A DNA stretch of 64,000 bases, from positions 2,728,001-2,792,000 of the forward strand of contig JAJQJQ010000029.1 in NCBI GenBank assembly GCA_028622995.1, in the 5' to 3' direction. Origin of the DNA: Panagrolaimus kolymaensis. Taxonomy: Eukaryota > Nematoda > Chromadorea > Rhabditida > Panagrolaimidae. Positions 10,632-22,330 of the stretch are shown piece after piece. The notes under the pieces are model-generated. The model saw only the letters and a program-made list of their open reading frames with translations. It ran no database searches and had not been told where the DNA came from. Position 1 is the stretch's first letter. Every line of letters starts with the position of its first letter. A program made the translations under genes and the position numbers.

Positions 10632-11214
10632 TTAAAAAAAATTTTTTTATCGTTGTTGCTGATTTTTTCCATTTATTTTTGGTTCATATTTTATTTTTTG
10701 TCGCCTACTTATATTTGTTTGCTTTTTATTTAAAATAAAAAAATCTTTATAACATTTAAAAGCATTTTGGCGAACACGTTACTAAAAAAAGTGAGCAAGG
10801 AAGGAAAATGGAGGAAGAGAAAAGTTGTTTATCTTAAAAAAAGAAGAAGAAAGAATGATGCTATTGTCTTGCATTTTTTTTCGACAAGTAAAAATATTGA
10901 CGAAAAAAAAAGCATTTGGTTGCAAAAAGTTTTGAGTGAAATAAAAAAAACAACGTTCAGGCAAGCGGCAACAAGCATTTAGAATAACAAACATTCATAG
11001 TTGTCTCAACTGAAATTTTTTTTCTAACAATATTTATAAAAAACTACTGAGCATATTCACAACAAAACTGTTCGATTTAAAAAGATTTATTATTTACCAA
11101 AAGATTAGCAAAAGCTATTATATATATTTTTTAAAACATTAATACAAAAGAAAACTTTAATATAAGACGTGTTTTTATATTACTTTTTTTAAAACAGTTA
11201 CTTTGGAGGGTTCA
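10632..11214. other. Intergenic spacer
   Basis: AT-rich DNA with A-runs. An open frame at 10767-10982 is Lys-rich with no domain and is matched by an equally open antisense frame, so I treat it as chance. Confidence 0.5.
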
Positions 11215-11520
11215 TTTTGGGGTTTGAAGATCCAAATAATTCGTTGTAATTGCCATCTGGAAGTGGTTGAAATGGTTCAGGCTTTGTTGGATTGGAAGGC
11301 TTTTCATCACCTGGTTTATTCATTTTTAGCAGTGAAAGGGCTAAAAATTATTATTATATTTTAAAGGGTTTAGGGGCAGCTTTAGAAAATTATAAAAAAA
11401 ATTTGGCCATAAAACATAAGAAAAGCTAAAGTTATGAAAAAAAATCTTACCAAAAGCAAAAGAAACAGATAAATAAAGTAATATTAAGGCAACTTTTTCT
11501 TTTAATAGGCAAAGAAGCCA
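11215..11520 (-). CDS. Possible small secreted peptide, start not found
   Basis: A minus-strand exon with a signal-peptide-like stretch (KEKVALILLYLSVSFAF, about 11510-11452) joins, across an intron with donor GTAAGA and acceptor AATTTTTAG near 11343, to a Pro/Asn-rich tail (MNKPGDEKPSNPTKPEPFQP and onward) that ends at TAA just after ...NPPK. A TATAAAAG on the minus strand near 11556 is well placed as a promoter. No in-frame ATG precedes the hydrophobic segment, so the gene may be damaged, start in another exon, or not be real. Confidence 0.35.
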
Positions 11521-11659
11521 AAAGAAGAATAAATGTTTTCCTTTGTGTCTGCTTTTATATGATCATCGAGCCCATCACTTGAAGGTGGAAATAACGAAAA
11601 TAAACTCGCCATAAAGGTTATTTGGCATAAGACAACGCAAAAAAATAATTTGCTGATGG

Positions 11660-11885
11660 CATAAACAACAAACATAGTGAATGAATCATATCAAAAAGTT
11701 TTTGTTGAAACATAAAAGCCTGGGAAAATACTTCAAGGCGGACATAGCAATTATGTAAAATAATTCAAACAAAAAGGTAGCTGGAATAAGAGAGCAAAAA
11801 AATTAACAACAGACATGGACGGTGAATGAATCATTTTTTAAAGAAAAAATAAACTTTTGGTTGATGAATAAAAGCTTGGGAAATT
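11660..11885 (+). repeat. Imperfect direct repeat inside the right arm region
   Basis: About 80 bases at 11660-11740 (...GAATGAATCATATCAAAAAGTTTTTG..., then AAAAGCCTGGGAAAAT) recur imperfectly at 11805-11885 (...GAATGAATCATTTTTTAAAG..., then AAAAGCTTGGGAAATT). The second copy leads into the right inverted repeat. The first lacks the minisatellite and looks like a remnant of the same family. Confidence 0.6.
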
Positions 11886-12125
11886 TTTTCATTAAAGTTT
11901 TATTTGCGAGCCGCAAATGTCGGAAAAATAACCGCAAATTGCAAAACCGCAAATGTCGTAAATCGCCGCAAGCGTCGAATCGGAAATGGCAACCGCAAAT
12001 GTCGTTAAATAACCGCAAATGGTAAAACCGCAAGTGTCGAACCGGAAGTGTCGTAACCGCAAGTGTCGACTGGAAATGTCGCCCGCAAGTGTCGAATCGC
12101 AAGTGTCGTAACCGCAAGTGTCGGA
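11822..12125 (-). repeat. Right inverted repeat with CCGCAAGTGTCG minisatellite
   Basis: This is the reverse complement of the block at 6700-6998: unique bases first (TGAATCATTTTTTAAAGAAA and onward to GCGAGCCGCAAATGTCGG), then about a dozen degenerate units of CCGCAAGTGTCG/CCGCAAATGTCG up to about 12125. The order of parts is mirrored relative to the left copy, as expected for terminal inverted repeats. Confidence 0.85.
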
Positions 12126-12229
12126 GAACCAGCTTTTCTTTGCAAAAAGTTGCGACAAAAAAAAAACAGAGTTTTTTTGCAGCACAATAAATTTTTTGTA
12201 ACAACCAACTTGCCGTTAAAAAAATAAAT

Positions 12230-13290
12230 TGAAAACTTCTTTGCGCAACAAAATAACACCCGTAGAAAAAAATATAAAAAGAAAAGCTCTTTATATTTTT
12301 TATACATACACATTATAAATTGATTTTTGAATTTTTAAGCAATATTATTTCTTTTTTAAAACTTATAATTTATCAATTTTAACCACAAACAAATTAATTT
12401 AAAACAATTATAAAATAAAAAAGTTTCAAAAATAACTAAAATGGTAAAAATCTCCTCAAAAAACGTTATTAATTTAAATTTATTATCGATAACGGTGAAC
12501 CACAAACACATTTTCAAGAAACAGTAAATGTGGTTATTTTCCCATTCGTTAAATTAAATTAAAAATTATTAAATATTACAAAATAAAACACAATAAAATT
12601 TTTTGTTCTGTTCTTTGTTACATTTCTTTTTGGTCCCTTTTCTGCCAGGTGCAATAATCGATCGATAATTTTTTTGCGCAACAGACTTGCACCAATAGAA
12701 ACACGATTTTTTAAGTCTTTCTTCTTTACAAAAATGAATGTAAACATTTGAGCTCTTTTTTGTTTTTGCACAACTGGCATAAAATCGATTTTTGAATTTT
12801 TAAGCAATATTTTTTCTTTTTTATAAATATATAGTTTAATAGCAATTACAATGATTAAAGACAAAATTTAATTATCACCCATGGATCATTAATTTTAAAA
12901 ATTAAAGACAATATAAAAAATTTTTCTTTAAAATTTATTCGTTTAACAAAATATTACATATCTTACAATTAAAAGCAAAACCTTGAGTTTGAAAGAATCG
13001 AATGAATTGTCAAAATGCATCATGATTTCATGCCAGAATAAGAAATTAATTAATATTCATAATTCTTATTTACAAACAAAACAAACACCATCATTTTATG
13101 GTGTATCAAATAAAGAAACATTTTTTATTTATCGATTTTTTGGTTTTTTGAAAAGTAATTTTTGTTGTTTATCATTAAACTAAACAATTATTATTTTATT
13201 TAAAATATTTCAAAAATAAAAATATAATGAGATTTTTTGTTATTCGTTGCTCTTTGTTACATTTCTTTTTTTGGTCCCTTTTTTCAACAC
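12230..13290. repeat. Imperfect noncoding direct repeats, offset about 430-470 and 630 bases
   Basis: TTGCGCAACA near 12241 recurs near 12674. GATTTTTGAATTTTTAAGCA near 12322 recurs near 12787. TTTGTTACATTTCTTTTTGG near 12615 recurs near 13253. The spacing suggests an old tandem duplication with later insertions. I see no convincing coding frame between 12130 and 13420. Confidence 0.55.
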
Positions 13291-13388
13291 ACTCACTCTC
13301 TTTGCTTTTTTCCATCGCTCTTTTTTTCTTTGCTTTTTTTTCATCGCTCTTTTTTATGTGTGCACGTGAACCATTGCGGGTGGCTGCC

Positions 13389-13427
13389 CGTTAACCCCGA
13401 TTCAAACTCCCGTTAACCCCGATTTAA
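13389..13427 (+). repeat. Short GC-rich direct repeat
   Basis: CCCGTTAACCCCGATT occurs twice in a row with a few bases between, in otherwise AT-rich DNA. The second copy runs into the stop codon region of the small minus-strand gene. Confidence 0.6.
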
Positions 13428-13636
13428 GCATATCCAGAAAAGTATGAAAACCATTGTCCCACAATCTGATAACGGTTCATCCGGGAAAGGATTGCACTTA
13501 TTCTTCTGACACCTCTATTTCCATGAAGTCTTTGAAAATCCATATCATTGTTTCTTAAAGATTCCAATAACCATTCAATTGTAAATGGATATCCATTAAT
13601 TAATTGGTTGACATCAACTATATCTTTTTCAACCAT
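13424..13636 (-). CDS. Small hypothetical protein (70 aa)
   Basis: A single exon of 70 codons with normal composition and no signal peptide (MVEKDIVDVNQLINGYPFTI at the start, a basic helix-like middle, end WFSYFSGYA). I recognise no family. The balanced amino-acid use, unlike the Phe/Lys-rich chance frames around it, is the only reason to list it. It may be one exon of a longer gene; no partner exon was seen in the next kilobase upstream. Confidence 0.35.
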   Translation of the reverse strand: MVEKDIVDVNQLINGYPFTIEWLLESLRNNDMDFQRLHGNRGVRRISAILSRMNRYQIVGQWFSYFSGYA

Positions 13637-13639
13637 TTT

Positions 13640-14800
13640 TAGCTTTTTTTCTTTCTTTTTTTTTCTTTAATGTTTGAGAGACTTTTTATAGTGACCTTTT
13701 TTGTTTGATATTGCACAATTTTATGCAAGAGAGTCTTTGTGTGTTTTTATTGTACTTTAATCAACTTTTTTGTTTGTTGATTATTGCAAAGAAATTGGAA
13801 AAAATAAAATAAACAAAAAACATAAAAAAGAATTTAAAATTTACTTTTTTTTCAATTTTTAATATTCATACCTTTATTAAACGAAGTTCAAAAATTTAGA
13901 GAGAAAATAAAAAAAGTTGAAAAGCAAAAGCAATTAGAAAGAAGCACAAATGAAAAGCCTTGTAAAAAATTGATTTTATGGATGGCTTTCAGCGATTGAA
14001 CAAAACAAAAATGGTTATGCAGATATTTTGATTTGGTTCACAAAAAATTGGCAAAGCGAAAAAAAAAATGAAATGAAGAAAAAAAAGTGTTTTAGAATAT
14101 TTGATAAAATCTTTTAAATAATAAATTCTTGATGTAATGTTAACTAAAAAAGTAATTCTTTTCATCGCTGGTTAAAACTTTTCTCTAAAATAGAAAAGAT
14201 CAAGAATCACGATTTCTGTTGCAAAAAGAAAAAGCCCTGACGCCGATATCGATGACGTCGTTTCTTAAAAAAAAAATAGAACAACGACGACGACGCTTAT
14301 TTTATAAACATTTTTCCTTCTTCTTGCAAAGTTGCTTTCAATCGATTTAAATTTATAATAAAAAACTTTCATCTTTTCCTACATTTTTTTTTTGAATATT
14401 TAAAAAAAACTTTCTTTAATTTTATTTAATATTTTAAATAACATCTTGAAAAAAAAGTTAAAATAGGAGTTAATGTAAATTTAGTTTTTCACAAAATCTT
14501 ATTTACATAAAAAAAGAAAGCTTCCAAGAAACCAAAAAAGCTATAATGATCAAAAATGCTCTTTTTTTTATCCAAAACATTATTGATCAGCAACAAAAGC
14601 CTTCGAAATTACCTAATTAAATAAATTTTAAATAATTTTAAGATTTCATTAAAAAATTATATTTAATAAAAGTGGTATTTTTAATTCTAAATCGGCATTT
14701 TTTGAGGATTTATTTTTATTTATTTTAATTAACGAAAAGATTCAATTGTGAAAATGTTTTTTAATTAGAATGTTTAATAAATTTACAGGAATGCATGCCA
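13640..14800. other. Intergenic region, no gene seen
   Basis: AT-rich with many A/T runs. The only notable spot is a GC-richer patch at about 14235-14297 with CGATATCG, GACGTC and a short ACG-repeat (AACAACGACGACGACGC). Its meaning is unknown. Confidence 0.5.
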
Positions 14801-14806
14801 TTTAAA

Positions 14807-16365
14807 TTATTTCACGCCTTGATTTGTGCTTTGAAGCTTTTGATTTACGAATTTTCCAGATTTCGTCCATTTTGATTCATTTTCAATATCATCGGGGCCT
14901 GAATCGGGTTTTAGCGCTGCACAACCTTCCGCTTTATTTTCCATGGACCAATTAACATATGAAATTTTATTTTCATCTAAAAATTTCCACCATTTTTTTG
15001 TTTCTTTTTCATTTACCGGTCCATCGCCATCAGCATTAACGGTGCCATATTCAGTAACAAAAATGGGTAAATTTTTATCGATGGCTTTTTGAACCTTTTC
15101 TCGTATATCTTGTTTATGGCTTCCAGCATAAAAATGCAAAGTATAAGCAATATTATTATTTTTGCCATCATCAATGGGATCCTCAGCTGCAACATCCACA
15201 TCTTGAGCCCAAAATGCAGTTCCAACAACGATAATATTTTTTTGATCATTTTTACGAATAACTTCAATCACTCTTTCTGCATATGATTTGATTACGGACC
15301 ATGTGACATCTTCATCATCATTAGGTTCATTCCAAATTTCATAAATTATATTTGGATATGAACCATATGTTTTGGAAATTTTATCAAAGAATTGCTGGGC
15401 CTAAAATATTTTTTTTGCTTAGTAAATAAAAATAATTAAAGAAAACCCAATTTCTTAAAAATTTTGTTTTGCCTAAAAAATAATTAAAAAGCGCTCAACT
15501 TCCAAAATTCAAATTTTTTATTTTTCGAATTTATCGTTTTTAAATTGTTTTATTTTTCCCATAAATTTGGATTTTAAAAGGAATTTTTTTTGGCTTACTT
15601 GTTCTCGATGTTTATGTGCTCGATGATCATGCCAATCAATAATAACATAAATTCCTTCTTCAATTGCAGCATCAATAACTCTAATTATTTTTTCATATTC
15701 CACTTTCGGTTGAGTCAAATATCCACCTTCCTCCACAGCCATGGAAGCTCGGATAACATTGGAATTCCAAAACTTTTTAACATTTTGCACTGTTTTGGAA
15801 TTATAAAATGGTGAACCTTCTTCCCATTGACTCCAAAATAATGACATTCCTCGAAGTTGAATGGGAGTTCCATTGGAATTAGTAACATATTTTCCACTTA
15901 TTTTTAATTGACCATATGGCGGAGAAGGTGAAACTGAGGTTGATGAAGGTGTCGTCTCTTTATTTTTGGGTTTATTGGAAGACGAGGATGAAGATGATGA
16001 TCCAATGCAAATTTTTTGGCCTTCCTAAAATTTTCCATAAATTTACTTTGAAATTAATTGAAAAAAATATTTTCTTGTGAGATAAATTTTATGGAATTGT
16101 ATCGCAAGGAAAAAGAATTTGTTTCTGAGTTTTGTTATTTTCCTCAAAATTTTTAGTAATTTAAATATGTTTTTCTTACTTGCAAATCATCACAATCAAT
16201 TCCACTATTAAGGGAATAAAATTGATTTTCTGATAAACCATATTTATTCCAAATATCATAACAAATATCATTTCCATAAACTGTATGGAATCGAACACAT
16301 CTTGCTGAAACTGCAACTATCATTGGAACTAATAATAAAAATATTTTCGTTGAAAGGAAAGGCAT
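14807..16365 (-). CDS. Secreted GH5 cellulase with an N-terminal LysM domain
   Basis: Three exons (16365-16180, 16024-15599, 15400-14807), both junctions in phase 0, give 401 residues. Order: signal peptide (about 1-21, ending VAVSA); LysM domain (about 22-72: VRFHTVYGNDICYDIWNKYG, then LNSGIDCDDLQEGQKICIG); Ser/Thr/Pro linker with a run of seven Ser (about 73-95); GH5 catalytic domain (about 96-401). In GH5 one sees LRGMSLFWSQ, VIIDWHDH, the acid/base Glu in IYEIWNEPND and the nucleophile Glu in FVTEYG, so it should be active. It would cut beta-1,4-glucan, presumably plant cell wall. Tylenchid GH5 cellulases are known bacterial-origin genes that carry a CBM2 or no extra domain. Here the CBM2 is absent and LysM, which binds chitin or peptidoglycan sugars, stands at the other end. 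Confidence 0.92.
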
Positions 16366-16884
16366 TTATTAAATAAATTAAAAGTAAAAAAGATTATTCA
16401 ACAAAGGTGACTTTTAAATAAATTGCAAAGGAAAAAAAAGTTCGATATTTTTACTTTGAATGTTTTCTGTTTATTTGAACATTTTAAAATGTTTTTTATT
16501 GACTTTTTTATATAGTTGATTCACAACAAAAAAAAACATTACAATACAAATAATGTTCGACAGCTGCTGATGCGTCATTTTTCACTTTCACGCTATAAAC
16601 AAAAACGAAAAAAAGGGAACAACAACAGAACTGACAGTGGAGGTCATCGAATGATGTGGCGAGAGTATGTATGAGTAATCGCGTGTTCAATAATCAATAT
16701 TAAAATTAATTTAAGTTTTATCTCTGAAAAGTTTCGACATGGAAAAAATAATCAAGTTTTATTAAAGAAAATTCTATTTATCGATGAGTTTTATTTAAAA
16801 AAAATTAACTTTTCCTTTTTAATATCAAAAACTCCGAATGAATTTTGTTTGTATGTAAATTAATTGCTAAAGTACAAAATTAAA
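16366..16884. other. Intergenic spacer upstream of the cellulase
   Basis: AT-rich DNA that must contain the cellulase promoter (minus strand) and the 3' end of the chemoreceptor gene. I see no repeat or RNA gene. Confidence 0.45.
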
Positions 16885-17843
16885 TTAAGTAAAAACTGTA
16901 ATTTTTTTTCCATATTTTATTGTTTTATTTAAAGCTTTATAATATGTCCATGATGAAAGAAGGATGGTTGAGGCTGAGAAAACAGAACCGTAAGGACCAA
17001 TGAAATTTGCTATTGATTGTCCGATTATCTAAAAAACATAACAAAATATTATAAATAAGTTTTTTGATTTTTGGCGCTCATTTTTAATAATGAAAATTCT
17101 CTCACCGTTAAAAAACTTTGTGCAATTAAAAATGGAATAAATTCAATTAAAATTGTAGCAACAAGAATAATTAAAATGGTTTTATTCATTCGTTTCGTTG
17201 CTTTATTTGCCATTGTTGTCGTGTTTGATAAAATTCTTTTAAATAAAAATGCAAAAATTAATGAAGCAAAAATATTTAAAATAATAAAGCCCAGTTTAAT
17301 GAAAAGCAATGGGAAAGTACTTTTCGCTATGAGGCAATTAAAAAATCGACATTCTGTTTGAGATTCAGCCGGGTAAAATGGAACATTAAAGGCATAAAAA
17401 AATGTGATAACCGTGGCTGTAATAACAAAACTTGTAAATGCAAAAAATAATTGTCGAGGTTTAGTGTATTTTATTGGATAAATAATGGAAATGCATCGAT
17501 CAATGCACAAAAATAATTCCACTAATGGATTAACAATGATTATCAAAAATGGTGAAATACCAAAAATAAAAAACCAACGACTATCATAAATTACAGTTTC
17601 AAATCGAAAAAATATAAAAAAATATGGACAATAAACGATTGTGACGACACTCAAAAAGAATACATAAATAAAATATAAACTTAAAGTTGGAGAAAGATTC
17701 GAACTTTTAGTTAATAATTTTCTTTGAAAAAGCATGTTTGCAGAAAAATATAAAGATGACGCGGATAATAAACACCAAAGAATGTGATGGATAAGTATGA
17801 GATAAATTAAATATGTTGGAGTGGCAGCCATGAGTACATACAA
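16885..17843 (-). CDS. Nematode serpentine chemoreceptor, Srbc-like (class uncertain)
   Basis: Two exons (17843-17106 and 17028-16885, phase 0) give 293 residues with about seven hydrophobic segments. After the third segment stands LFLCIDRCISIIYPIKY, a DRY-like motif of the kind seen in nematode chemoreceptors. The second extracellular part has paired Cys (ECRFFNC). The last exon encodes TM7 and a short tail (GPYGSVFSASTILLSS...). The gene at 38207-39273 has the same total length, the same intron position relative to TM6/TM7 and a matching CKFYDC motif, so the two are paralogues. Ligand and class name (Srbc is my best guess) are not established. Confidence 0.8.
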
Positions 17844-18438
17844 AATTTGAATTTTTTTAAATGAAGCTTTTTACTTGGTTTTTACCACAAAAAAAGTTTT
17901 TTACTTTTATTTTTTTTATTCACTAATTATTATTTTTAATAAAACAGGAAAATTTGTGCGACTTTTTAGAAACAAAAAAAAGTTTCAAAATAAATTAAAG
18001 CTGACGCTCATACTTAATTACTTCATTTTTTTTATAATTATTCACTGAATTTTGAAAAATAAAAATAAGAAATTAAATGTTGGACTTTAATTATTAATAG
18101 ATAATTAAATGATTCATTGTTTCGGAAAAAAGTATATTATACTGAAACAAATTATCTATTCATATGAATCATGGAAGCTTTATTTTATGAGAAACGATTT
18201 TAAAAAAAATACAGCTCTGTAATAATAAAATGTAGCTTCAGCGTACTTTAATTTAATTTTTTAAAACAAGGTTAAGTATTAAAATATATTGATACTTATA
18301 AAACATTAATCGGAATTATTTTTTTTTTTGAATTTACATTTAAAATAAGTAATTTTAGACGAGAATTTATGGATAAAAAGATACATAAACAATTAATTTT
18401 TAGAATTAACTTGAAATTATATTATAGATACTTCTTTG
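17844..18438. other. Intergenic spacer
   Basis: AT-rich DNA with no recognisable feature. Confidence 0.45.
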
Positions 18439-19713
18439 TTAATTTCGCCGTCGTTTATTCACCCTTGGTTTCTTTGTAGCTATTTTATGTTGAATATAAT
18501 CTTTGCGAAGTTTTTCTAATTTATAATATATTTGCGTTCCAATTATATGAATTGATGGAGGGAAATCCTCGATTTCACCCGTTGCAATTAGATTTTCAAC
18601 AAAGTTTTCAATTCGTTGTTTATAAATTTGTGATGTATTTGTAGAATCAATGCGGAAGTCAATATCCATATTCCATGGCTTCTAAAACTTTGGATTTTAC
18701 TACGCTATAATGTGGGGAATGGACGCTAAAAGGCTTGAATCATAATTTTTTTTATTTTCTCGAAAAAAAAATTAAATTCGGTTGCTTGAAAAGTTAGATA
18801 ATTATCTAACTTATGAAATGGCTGCGACGTATTTTTTTAAAACGCATTTCTCGTTTTTTAATTAGGCGTAAAAGTATATAGAATCTTTAAAAGAATTCAA
18901 AAAGTGCACATTGAGTTTGACCATTTTTACACCGCCTATGGTTTTTTTGAAAACGCTGTGATTTATTAATTTAATGAAAAATTGCTTCAAACTTACTATT
19001 AGTCCATTAAAAATTGTTTCAAAATCAAAGTTTTCACGTATATCCAAAAATCTAAAGTATCTAAGTTTTTGAAAATGAGGGATTTTTACAAGTTTTTGAG
19101 CGGTTTGCGATGTCACTCCATATTCATCTTCTTGCGAATAACCAAAATTTTTAATTTTTGGTAAAACTTCAATTAAATTTTCAATTGGCACAATTGTTCC
19201 ATTTTCAGTGTTTTTAACAACTGTGGAATGAAAGATTAATTTTGAAACAAATCCAGATGAAATTAAAATTTTAAATTCGCTAAAACTTAAAATTTGGTAA
19301 TATAAATACAATTGAGTTATATCACATTTGTAAAGCCTTGAAACCAATTCTGATGTCAAATAACTTCTAACATCCCAAATTTCCAAAAAAATCATTAATC
19401 CTTATTTTATTTGTAAATTTTTTATGTTATAACATTTGTATGGTTTAGGTTGAGAAAAGCCGTTGATTTGAGTAATTTTCCAAAATTTTGTATTTGAAAC
19501 TGTATTAACTCTATTTTTCTTTAAGTTAATAATTTTCGCTTTAAGATAAAAATATTTGCATATTTTTATGAGTTTATTATAAAGTTTAGCGGATTTTGGA
19601 TTTTTTGAAATATAAAAAATAATATTTTCTGGAAATGAAAAATGTTGAATGCTTGGAGGATTTGAATAAATTGAAATTAGTGTAGTATCAGCAGGTAACA
19701 AGTCGGCGTTCAT
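18439..19713 (-). pseudogene. F-box-like nematode family, copy A, in-frame stop
   Basis: A member of the local family that begins with an F-box-like segment (FSFPENIIFYISKNPKSAKL, then ICKYFYLK), continues with a weak leucine-rich part and ends in a separate basic exon (18669-18439, KRRRN at the C-terminus). A single TAA at 19404-19402 interrupts an otherwise open frame, at the site where intact relatives have KKIWLNE. The frame resumes as GLMIFLEIWDVRSYL and continues to FETIFNGLIV before the intron donor GTAAGT. Unless the stop is read through, the product lacks most of the protein. The intron before the last exon is longer than usual. As in other F-box-like proteins, a role in substrate choice for ubiquitin ligases is possible but unproven. 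Confidence 0.65.
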
Positions 19714-20038
19714 TATTAATTTATTAAATATAAAATAAAAACCAATCAATAGAAAATTTTTTTAGACAATGTTGAGAAAAAAATCTTTTAAAAAAGAAAG
19801 GAAAATTGATAACACTTTAAGCTTTTCCCGTGTGAAAAAATGGAAGATAAAAAACAGCATAAAATTCTGAATAAACGCTTCAAACAATAATAAGAATGAT
19901 TTCGAATGAAGAAAAAAAAGAAATAAAATATTTTAAAATGTTTTCTAACAACAAAATATAATAGAAAATTATATTTAAAAAGAGAATCCAATTAATTTAA
20001 CAAGAATTCCAAAACTTTAAAATAAGCTTTTGTGAAGA

Positions 20039-21050
20039 TTAAACTTCGGTATTCGGATCTTGTTTGTTTAGTTCTAAATAAACTTTACGAAGGTCGCATA
20101 ATTTAACATATTTGTGATAACAAATATGATTTAAAATTAATGGAGGCATACTATCTGTCACACAAGCTGAAATGATTTGATCAATAAATTTTTCAAGCTT
20201 TTGGTTATAAAATTGTGGTAAATTTTGATTAAAATGAAGGATGATTTCAAGCTTCCATGGTTTCTGGAAAATATTACATTTGAAATAATAAAAATAAAAT
20301 TATCTTTAAACCTACTTTTAAGCCATTAAAAAATGTTTCAAAATCAAAATATTCTCGAATATCACCAAGTTTAAAACTTTTAAGTTTTTGAAAATGTGGA
20401 ATTTCAATAAGTTTTTTAGCTGTTTCCGACGTAATTGGATACAAAGTTTCATCATATCTAGGATCAGTATCATGAAAATATTTAAAATATTCAAGATTTG
20501 GAACAATTTCTATTAATTTTTCTATTGGTTCAATTTTTCCACCATCATCGTAATTTCTCACAATAGTGGTATTAAACACTAATTTTTTAAATCCCTTTGA
20601 TGAAGTAAAGAACTTGAATTGTTTTAAAGTCAAAATTTGATGGGATAAAATTAATTCCCTCAAATCACATTGATATATTTTTGATGTTAAATATGGGACA
20701 ATATCGCTTCTTAAATAAGTGTCTGTAATTTTAATACTGCCATTTAACAAAGTTTTTTCTGGTAAAGTTTTTAGGTTATAAAACTTTTTTGAATTTGATT
20801 TGCCATAAATTTTGTGGATTTGCCATAATTGTAAAAAATGTTCATATTTAATGTTTTTAAAAGTAATGCTTGGATTTTTTAAATAAAAATATTTACACAA
20901 ATTTATAAGTTTTTCATAAACCTTGCCCAACTTTGGGTTTTTTGAAATATAAAAAATAATATTTTCCGGAAGTGAAAAATTCTGAATTTTTGATGGGGTT
21001 GAATAAACTGTAATTTTAGATGAAATAGCTGGTGAGGAATTCATACCCAT
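20039..21050 (-). CDS. F-box-like nematode family, copy B (intact)
   Basis: Two exons; the first runs from the ATG at 21050 (MGMNSSPAISSK) to ...FETFFNGLKV near 20312, the second starts KPWKLEI near 20265 and ends at TAA 20041-20039. The F-box-like start is FSLPENIIFYISKNPKLGKV, followed by the shared CKYFYLKNPSIT. The middle has the family pattern ...LTLKQFKFFTSS...LVFNTTIV...IEKLIEIVPNLEYF...ETAKKLIEIPHFQKL. The last exon carries the family string MPPLIL. No stop or frameshift is visible. The frame is also open further upstream, but those residues (Phe-rich) do not match relatives, so 21050 is preferred. Confidence 0.65.
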
Positions 21051-21451
21051 TTTAAAACGAAAATCTGAAAATAAAATGAAACTAATTTGAAAATGATTAT
21101 ATTCAATATGAAGGAAACTACTTGATTTTAAAAGAAAAAAGAACGAATCGATAAAATTATTTACTTGAAAGCAAAGTAAAAAATAATGATAAGCAAAGAA
21201 GTGTCTTAACATCTAGAAAGAAAAATTCAACTATTTCAAATCAAAGAAATCAATATTTATAAAACTCATAAAACATCAAACAACGATATACGAGACATTT
21301 GAGGAAGCAAAAAATATTTTTAATTTACAATATTTTTAGAAATTTAGAAAAAATAAAAATAATATTTAAAAGAAATGAAAGTCACTAATTCGCCCTTGTT
21401 TAATAAAGACACAATTAACGAAAGTGAGCAAAGAGAATTTCAAGTTTTCTT

Positions 21452-22330
21452 TTAATTAATTGGATAAGATTTTTGTATGAAATCAATTCTAAGTTTCTCT
21501 AATTCATTATAAATATTTGGATTGCTATCGATATTTACTAAAGGTGGCATATTTTCATTTAATCTGCTTTTAATCATTTTTCTAATATATTTTGCAAGAT
21601 TTTTTCTATAATTCTTAGAAAGGTTAACAGAAAATGAAAGATTGATTTTTATTTTCCAAGGTATCTAAAAAATATAATTTAAATAAAAATAAAACCCTCT
21701 CTTTTTTCTACCTTTAAGCCATCAAAAAATTCTTTAAAATTAAAAGCTTCACCAAGTTTAGAAACTTCAAACTTTTCCAAATTTTGAAAATGTGAAATTT
21801 CAATAAGATTTTTAGCTGTTTCTGGTGTAATTGGAATTTGTCCAACATTTCGAGGTAAATAAGTAAAACATTTAAGATTTGGAAGACATTCAATTATTTC
21901 ATCAATTTGCATAATTCTTCCATCTTTATTGTAAACATACGTTTCAGTAAAAATCAAAATTTCAATAGTAAAAGATGAAGTAAGGATTTTAAATTCATCC
22001 AAAGTTAAAATTTGTTTATCCAATTTTAGGGAAGTTATATCGCATCGATAAATTTTTTCAGATAAAAATGATTTGACCCATTCGTTATTGAGGTAAGAAA
22101 TTTCTAAACTATTATATATCCAAATTTTTTTGTTTGAAAGTTTTTTAGTTTCCCATATTTTCCGTGGAAATGAAATCCCATTAATTTTTTGAGCAATAGA
22201 AAAATCTTCATAAATAGTCGATTGATTTTCTAAAATAATAATTTGCGATTTTAAATAAAAATATTTACAAATTTTTATGAGTTTTTCATAAACTTTAACG
22301 GATTTAGGATTGTTGGAAATATAATAATAA
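21452..22330 (-). pseudogene. F-box-like nematode family, copy C, lost its 5' end in a fusion
   Basis: The frame resembles intact relatives from ISNNPKSVKVYEKLIKICKY onward, through the leucine-rich middle (ILTLDEFKILTSSFTIEILI) to EFFDGLKV, with a last exon ending at TAA 21454-21452. The start codon and about 30 N-terminal codons are missing. At about 22320-22330 the sequence passes directly into the last exon of copy D, with a TAG just upstream in this frame. This looks like a deletion between tandem neighbours that removed the spacer, promoter and start of copy C. Confidence 0.65.

Larger units (their letters stand above)
6700..12125. mobile_element. Candidate MULE (Mutator-like) transposon with long inverted repeats and cargo genes
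   Basis: Two related repeats in opposite orientation (6700-6998 and 11822-12125) frame a MULE transposase gene (7140-8480, minus) plus two or three genes for proteins with signal peptides. MULEs are known for terminal inverted repeats of 100-500 bases and for carrying captured genes. The minisatellite parts face outward and the unique parts inward. I could not define exact ends or the expected 8-11 base target-site duplication, and the transposase lacks its 5' part, so the element as a unit is an inference. Confidence 0.45.

Noticed and set aside
14235..14297. GC-richer patch with CGATATCG and GACGTC palindromes as a possible regulatory module
   Set aside because: Too short and without repeated spacing or nearby start to support a function.
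17071..17361. Plus-strand open frame of 96 codons
   Set aside because: It is the antisense of the last membrane segments of the chemoreceptor gene and has no motif of its own.
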